From NCBI RefSeq assembly GCF_041355105.1, contig NZ_JBFUPK010000001.1, forward strand, positions 1,178,001 to 1,242,000: 64,000 nucleotides of DNA. The letters are read 5' to 3'. The notes under the pieces were generated by a model, which saw only the letters and a list, made by a program, of their open reading frames with translations, did not search any database and had not been told where the DNA came from. Made by a program: the position numbers and the translations under genes. Position 1 is the first letter of the stretch, and every line of letters begins with the position of its first letter. This stretch comes from Terriglobus sp. RCC_193 (lineage in GTDB: Bacteria > Acidobacteriota > Terriglobia > Terriglobales > Acidobacteriaceae). Shown here piece by piece: positions 60,779-64,000 of this stretch.

Positions 60779-62947
60779 TCAGCGGCTACGCTCGACGCGC
60801 ACAGCACACTGTTTGAAATTGGGTTCGCGACTAATGGGATCGAATGCACCCAGTGTGACAAGATTGGAGTTCTGTTCGGCAAAATGGAATGGCATAAAGA
60901 CCTGGCCAGGTGCAACGATGCCGGTAATGCGCAGCTCAATACCCTCAACACTGGCACGGCGAGAGACGAGGGTGATCCGATCATGCTGACGCAACGAGAG
61001 ACGTTCCGCATCAACAGGATTCATCTCTAACCACGCGTTGGGGACCATTCTATCCAGCTGCGGAACAGCTCCTGTCTTTGTTCTTGTATGCCAATGCTCA
61101 ACCGTGCGGCCCGTATTGAGAATGAAGTCGAACTCTTTGTCTGGCTGTTCTGTGAAGGGCAGGCACGGGACACAATGTAATTTCGCCCGACCACCTTCAT
61201 AGGGGAAGACGCCCTCTCGATAGAGGCTTGCACCACCCCATTGCACACCGCCCTGTTCTTCCAGTTGCTCCCACGTAAATTGGCTATAGTCGCAAAGCCT
61301 GCCTGCCGACACACGCTGCCACTCCAACCATGCGTCATGAGATGAGGTCCAGCCAGGAAACAGCTTTTCTCGAATCCCTAGCCGCTCTGCGATAGAGAGA
61401 AAGATATTGAAGTCTGGACGTGCCTCTCCGGGTGGTGTAACAAACGCATTTACCTTACTGACGCGGCGCTCTGAATTTGTATAAGTTCCTTCTTTCTCAC
61501 CCCAGATCGCCGCAGGAAGCACAAGATCGGCATAATCCATTGTTGGCGTTGGGAAGAAACCATCCTGCACCACCACAAACTCGGCCGTAGACAAAGCCTG
61601 CGTCAACAGCTTCACATTCGGAAAACTCACAACCGGATTTGTAGCTATGAACCAAAGAGCACGAACGCGTTTATCGAGAGCACCCTCAATGATGTCAGGG
61701 TACGCAAGTCCGCGTGACTGCGGCAACTCATCTTCGTCAATACCCCATAGCGCTGCTAATTCTTCACGATCTTTTGGGTTATCAAATTTGCGATACCCAG
61801 GCATGCCAGAGGTAAAGCCACTCTCGCGCGTCCCCATGGCATTGCATTGTCCCGTGATCGAGAAGGGAGCAGAACCCAATTGCCCTATCTTGCCAGTAAG
61901 CAATGCAAGATTGTTGATCGCCGCAACCGTCACGGCCCCCTGTGTCGAATGGTTCACGCCCATCGTCCACCCGATAAAAGCGGACGATGCTTTCCCATAA
62001 AGGAAGGCTACATTCTCAATCGTTTCTACCGAGAGGCCTGTGGTGAGAGATACAGCATCTGGCGTGAACTCAGAAACAAAACTCCTGAATTCTTCGAGTC
62101 CTTCCGTGTGTTCTTTTAAGAAGCTCGCGTCGATCATGCCGTCACGCAAGAGGATGTGAGCGATACCATTCAACAACGCGATATCAGAGCGAGGCTTAAC
62201 CGGAAGATGGATGTCTGCCATCATTGCTGTTTTAGTAACGCGAGGATCGGCAACAATAAGAACCTGTCCTGGCTTCTTTCGCAGACGATTGCAAAGAATC
62301 GGATGGTTGTCTGCAATATTCGAGCCGACTAACAGGACGACATCTGCATGCTCCATATCGGCATACGAACCGGGCGGACCATCTGAGCCAAAGCTCATCT
62401 TGTAACCCGATACGGCTGATGCCATACACAGCGTAGTGTTGCCGTCGTAATTCCTACTGCGGAACCCGAGTTGCACAAGCTTGCCAAGCGTGAAGAACTC
62501 CTCTGTGAGGAGCTGTCCTGTCCCGATCACACCGAGAGTATCAGCGCCATGCTGCCGCTGAAGTGCCGTTATGCGCGTGACCATCACATCCAGCGCCTCG
62601 TCCCATGTGATCGGCTCGAAAGGTGAATTCCGTCCGCCACGACGCAGCAATGGAGTACGCGCGCGGCCCGGAGTATCGATCATCTGGTGTTCACTTAGTC
62701 CTTTCGGACAAAGTTTGCCGAGGTTTACAGGGTGATCCGGATTGCCGCGTACCGCAACTGCTTTACCATCGCGTGTACCAGCCAGCATGCCGCAGCCCAC
62801 GGAACAATAGCCGCACGTTGTCTTCGTCCACTTATCAGCAATCCTGGATTCCGATATATGTCCGAAGATTGGATCTCGTCCGTAGGCGTACTTACTCGTT
62901 GCAATATCCAGGCCAAGAGCTCTCATCAGTCGTTGCGTAATGCTCAT
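60779..62947 (-). CDS. nasA: Nitrate reductase catalytic subunit (NasA/NarB type)
   Basis: A molybdopterin (bis-MGD) oxidoreductase of 722 residues. The N-terminal 4Fe-4S site has Cys45, Cys48, Cys52 and Cys80 (TTCGYCSVGCG ... KLCPKG). Further landmarks are GQLLTEEFFTLGKLVQ, NHSTQGAVTVAAINNLALLTGK and EHWHTRTKTG near the MGD sites; the C-terminus ends EPNFKQCAVRVERSR, as in assimilatory nitrate reductases. No Tat signal is present, so it is cytoplasmic; no C-terminal 2Fe-2S domain is visible. It overlaps the upstream FeS/DmsC-like gene by 4 nt, pointing to a membrane-linked electron donor. It reduces nitrate to nitrite. Confidence 0.92.
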   Translation of the reverse strand: MSITQRLMRALGLDIATSKYAYGRDPIFGHISESRIADKWTKTTCGYCSVGCGMLAGTRDGKAVAVRGNPDHPVNLGKLCPKGLSEHQMIDTPGRARTPLLRRGGRNSPFEPITWDEALDVMVTRITALQRQHGADTLGVIGTGQLLTEEFFTLGKLVQLGFRSRNYDGNTTLCMASAVSGYKMSFGSDGPPGSYADMEHADVVLLVGSNIADNHPILCNRLRKKPGQVLIVADPRVTKTAMMADIHLPVKPRSDIALLNGIAHILLRDGMIDASFLKEHTEGLEEFRSFVSEFTPDAVSLTTGLSVETIENVAFLYGKASSAFIGWTMGVNHSTQGAVTVAAINNLALLTGKIGQLGSAPFSITGQCNAMGTRESGFTSGMPGYRKFDNPKDREELAALWGIDEDELPQSRGLAYPDIIEGALDKRVRALWFIATNPVVSFPNVKLLTQALSTAEFVVVQDGFFPTPTMDYADLVLPAAIWGEKEGTYTNSERRVSKVNAFVTPPGEARPDFNIFLSIAERLGIREKLFPGWTSSHDAWLEWQRVSAGRLCDYSQFTWEQLEEQGGVQWGGASLYREGVFPYEGGRAKLHCVPCLPFTEQPDKEFDFILNTGRTVEHWHTRTKTGAVPQLDRMVPNAWLEMNPVDAERLSLRQHDRITLVSRRASVEGIELRITGIVAPGQVFMPFHFAEQNSNLVTLGAFDPISREPNFKQCAVRVERSR

Positions 62948-64000
62948 GCAGCCTCCGCGTGACTACCGATAAAGCCCAGGCCCATGCTCAACGGCACAAC
63001 GGAAACAAAGAAAAGATATCGTCCGGTAACCACTGTCACGACGCCTGCGAAAAGTGCGAGCCACGGCAGCGGGGCGTATGCAAACAGAACCGCTGCACCA
63101 GCACTTAGAAAAGCGAGCGCCACTCGATAGAACAATTGCTCTCCGCGCAGCAGGTTATAGCTGGCGCGTTGCTCGAACACGATTGCGTGGCGAAGCCGCG
63201 CGATCCTCACAAGTTGATTTACGCTCCAGACCGATGCAGACACCAGCACTACGCCGGGATGAGCAAAGTGGTCCTGTGTTATGACATCTGCTACGAGGCT
63301 TCCCAGTAAGGCCGCTGAAGCCAGAAAATCAATGGGTGTATGGACTGTGTTCCATGCGGGTCTTGCTTTAACAAGATAGAGTGCGGCGCTCGCCAACGTC
63401 CCGCATAATCCAAGCAATATGCTAGTGCAGGCAAGTGGTGCAACCAACCAGCGGAGGGTTGGAAACCACGCAGAAGCCGCGCATGCCGTGACGGTGCTGT
63501 AGAAGAGGCCGAAGCATAAAACTTCACGACTGAGCCATGAACGCCGCCACATGCGAAGTGCACGCCATGCGTAGGCTGGACGACCGAGATGAAACACGGA
63601 CACATTCAAAGCAAACGTTGTAAGCAACCAGAGCAGTGCCAGAACAGTAGCCGTTAATTGATGTGCAATGGTTGTAACAGCAAGCGCTCCAAAGGAGGCT
63701 TGCATCACCGTGGTCATTGCAATCAAGGAAGGATGCGCATGCTCAAGATGGATAGCCCCCGTGTCCACACGCTCTAACCAGGAGGATGACCGCTCGGGAA
63801 GCGTAATGCGCGTGGTCGAGATTGTCTGTCCTGCTGCCGGCATTCCAGGAGATTCCGCGGTATGGAAATCTCTCTGCCATTCCTCCTTATTCACAATCTC
63901 GATCTGAATTGCATTTTCCGGGCAAGCGTTCACACAAGCAGGCTCACGTCCGTCGAGCAAGCGATCGCGACACATATCGCACTTGCCTACCACCCCGCGC
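62944..64000 (-). CDS. Fused FeS (DmsB-like) and DmsC-like membrane anchor, 5' end off window
   Basis: The frame runs off the right edge; the visible 352 codons begin in the middle of a ferredoxin domain (GKCDMCRDRL, then ACVNACPENAIQIE with further Cys). A linker and about eight hydrophobic helices follow, with the DmsC-type opening HPSLIAMTTVMQASFG and FHLGRPAYAWRALRMWRRSWLSREVL, the quinol-site signature. The protein would pass electrons from the quinol pool to an FeS module. Its 4-nt overlap with the nitrate reductase gene implies the two subunits form one enzyme. The full gene would carry additional Cys motifs in the missing N-terminus. Confidence 0.82.
   Translation of the reverse strand, partial: RGVVGKCDMCRDRLLDGREPACVNACPENAIQIEIVNKEEWQRDFHTAESPGMPAAGQTISTTRITLPERSSSWLERVDTGAIHLEHAHPSLIAMTTVMQASFGALAVTTIAHQLTATVLALLWLLTTFALNVSVFHLGRPAYAWRALRMWRRSWLSREVLCFGLFYSTVTACAASAWFPTLRWLVAPLACTSILLGLCGTLASAALYLVKARPAWNTVHTPIDFLASAALLGSLVADVITQDHFAHPGVVLVSASVWSVNQLVRIARLRHAIVFEQRASYNLLRGEQLFYRVALAFLSAGAAVLFAYAPLPWLALFAGVVTVVTGRYLFFVSVVPLSMGLGFIGSHAEAA

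Overview
The window looks like a chromosomal segment of a Gram-negative soil bacterium, most likely an Acidobacteriota member of the Terriglobales/Acidobacteriaceae kind (inference). The evidence is its moderately high GC, LPS heptose genes (hldE, a GT9 heptosyltransferase, gmhA, hldD), outer-membrane proteins, and a cellulose operon in which bcsA and bcsB are one gene. No phage, insertion sequence, CRISPR array or rRNA operon was seen. One tRNA gene (Lys, TTT) is present.

Layout. 1-11110 (minus): cellulose synthesis and export operon reading bcsQ-like, bcsAB fusion, bcsZ, bcsC-like TPR protein (cut by the left edge), with a tRNA-Lys just upstream. 11589-14207 (minus): hldE and a heptosyltransferase; a DUF4254 gene diverges only 11 bp away. 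14972-19650 (plus): a TPR protein, a D-2-hydroxyacid dehydrogenase, yvcK, a GNAT acetyltransferase and an M16 peptidase. 19714-24774 (minus): a PepSY membrane protein overlapping an ApbE-DUF2271 fusion (probable extracytosolic flavin redox pair), an eight-EF-hand secreted protein, a LolA-like carrier, a type IV pilin-like protein and a DUF3224 protein. 24788-28362 (minus): a small membrane protein, a glycine betaine/choline-type ABC transporter in three overlapping genes, and a P-loop kinase-like protein. 28535-29545: gap, followed by a strong terminator and repeat-rich intergenic DNA.

29902-37267: DinB-like protein, pyrE, a probable zinc-homeostasis group (Fur/Zur regulator, CobW-type GTPase behind a palindromic promoter, an unknown protein and a zinc-ribbon microprotein), an orphan PD-(D/E)XK nuclease-like gene overlapping mtnA, mscL with a zinc-ribbon tail, a 31-residue membrane microprotein and a PCYCxC lipoprotein. 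37360-39881 (minus): mak, gmhA, hldD. 40025-44770 (plus): metG, tatD, yajQ, a polyprenyl diphosphate synthase. 44774-50226 (minus): a small protein, aceE, argJ, a Gfo/Idh/MocA oxidoreductase. 50393-53970 (plus): TolC-like and EmrA-like efflux components and dps.

54036-64000 has a more accessory character: the remnant of a GH38-like gene, an intact Tat-exported GH38 alpha-mannosidase with a possible LacI-type operator upstream, and on the minus strand a nitrate module reading (from the right edge) an FeS/DmsC-like membrane subunit, a nitrate reductase catalytic subunit, a NarK transporter, an alginate-export-like porin and an uncharacterised small protein.

Functionally the window is dominated by envelope biology: cellulose under c-di-GMP control (PilZ in BcsAB; YajQ also belongs to a c-di-GMP-binding family), core-LPS heptose made by GmhA, HldE and HldD (no gmhB seen), pilin, lipoprotein carrier and efflux. 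Housekeeping metabolism is interleaved. All assignments come from reading translated motifs; no database search was run.
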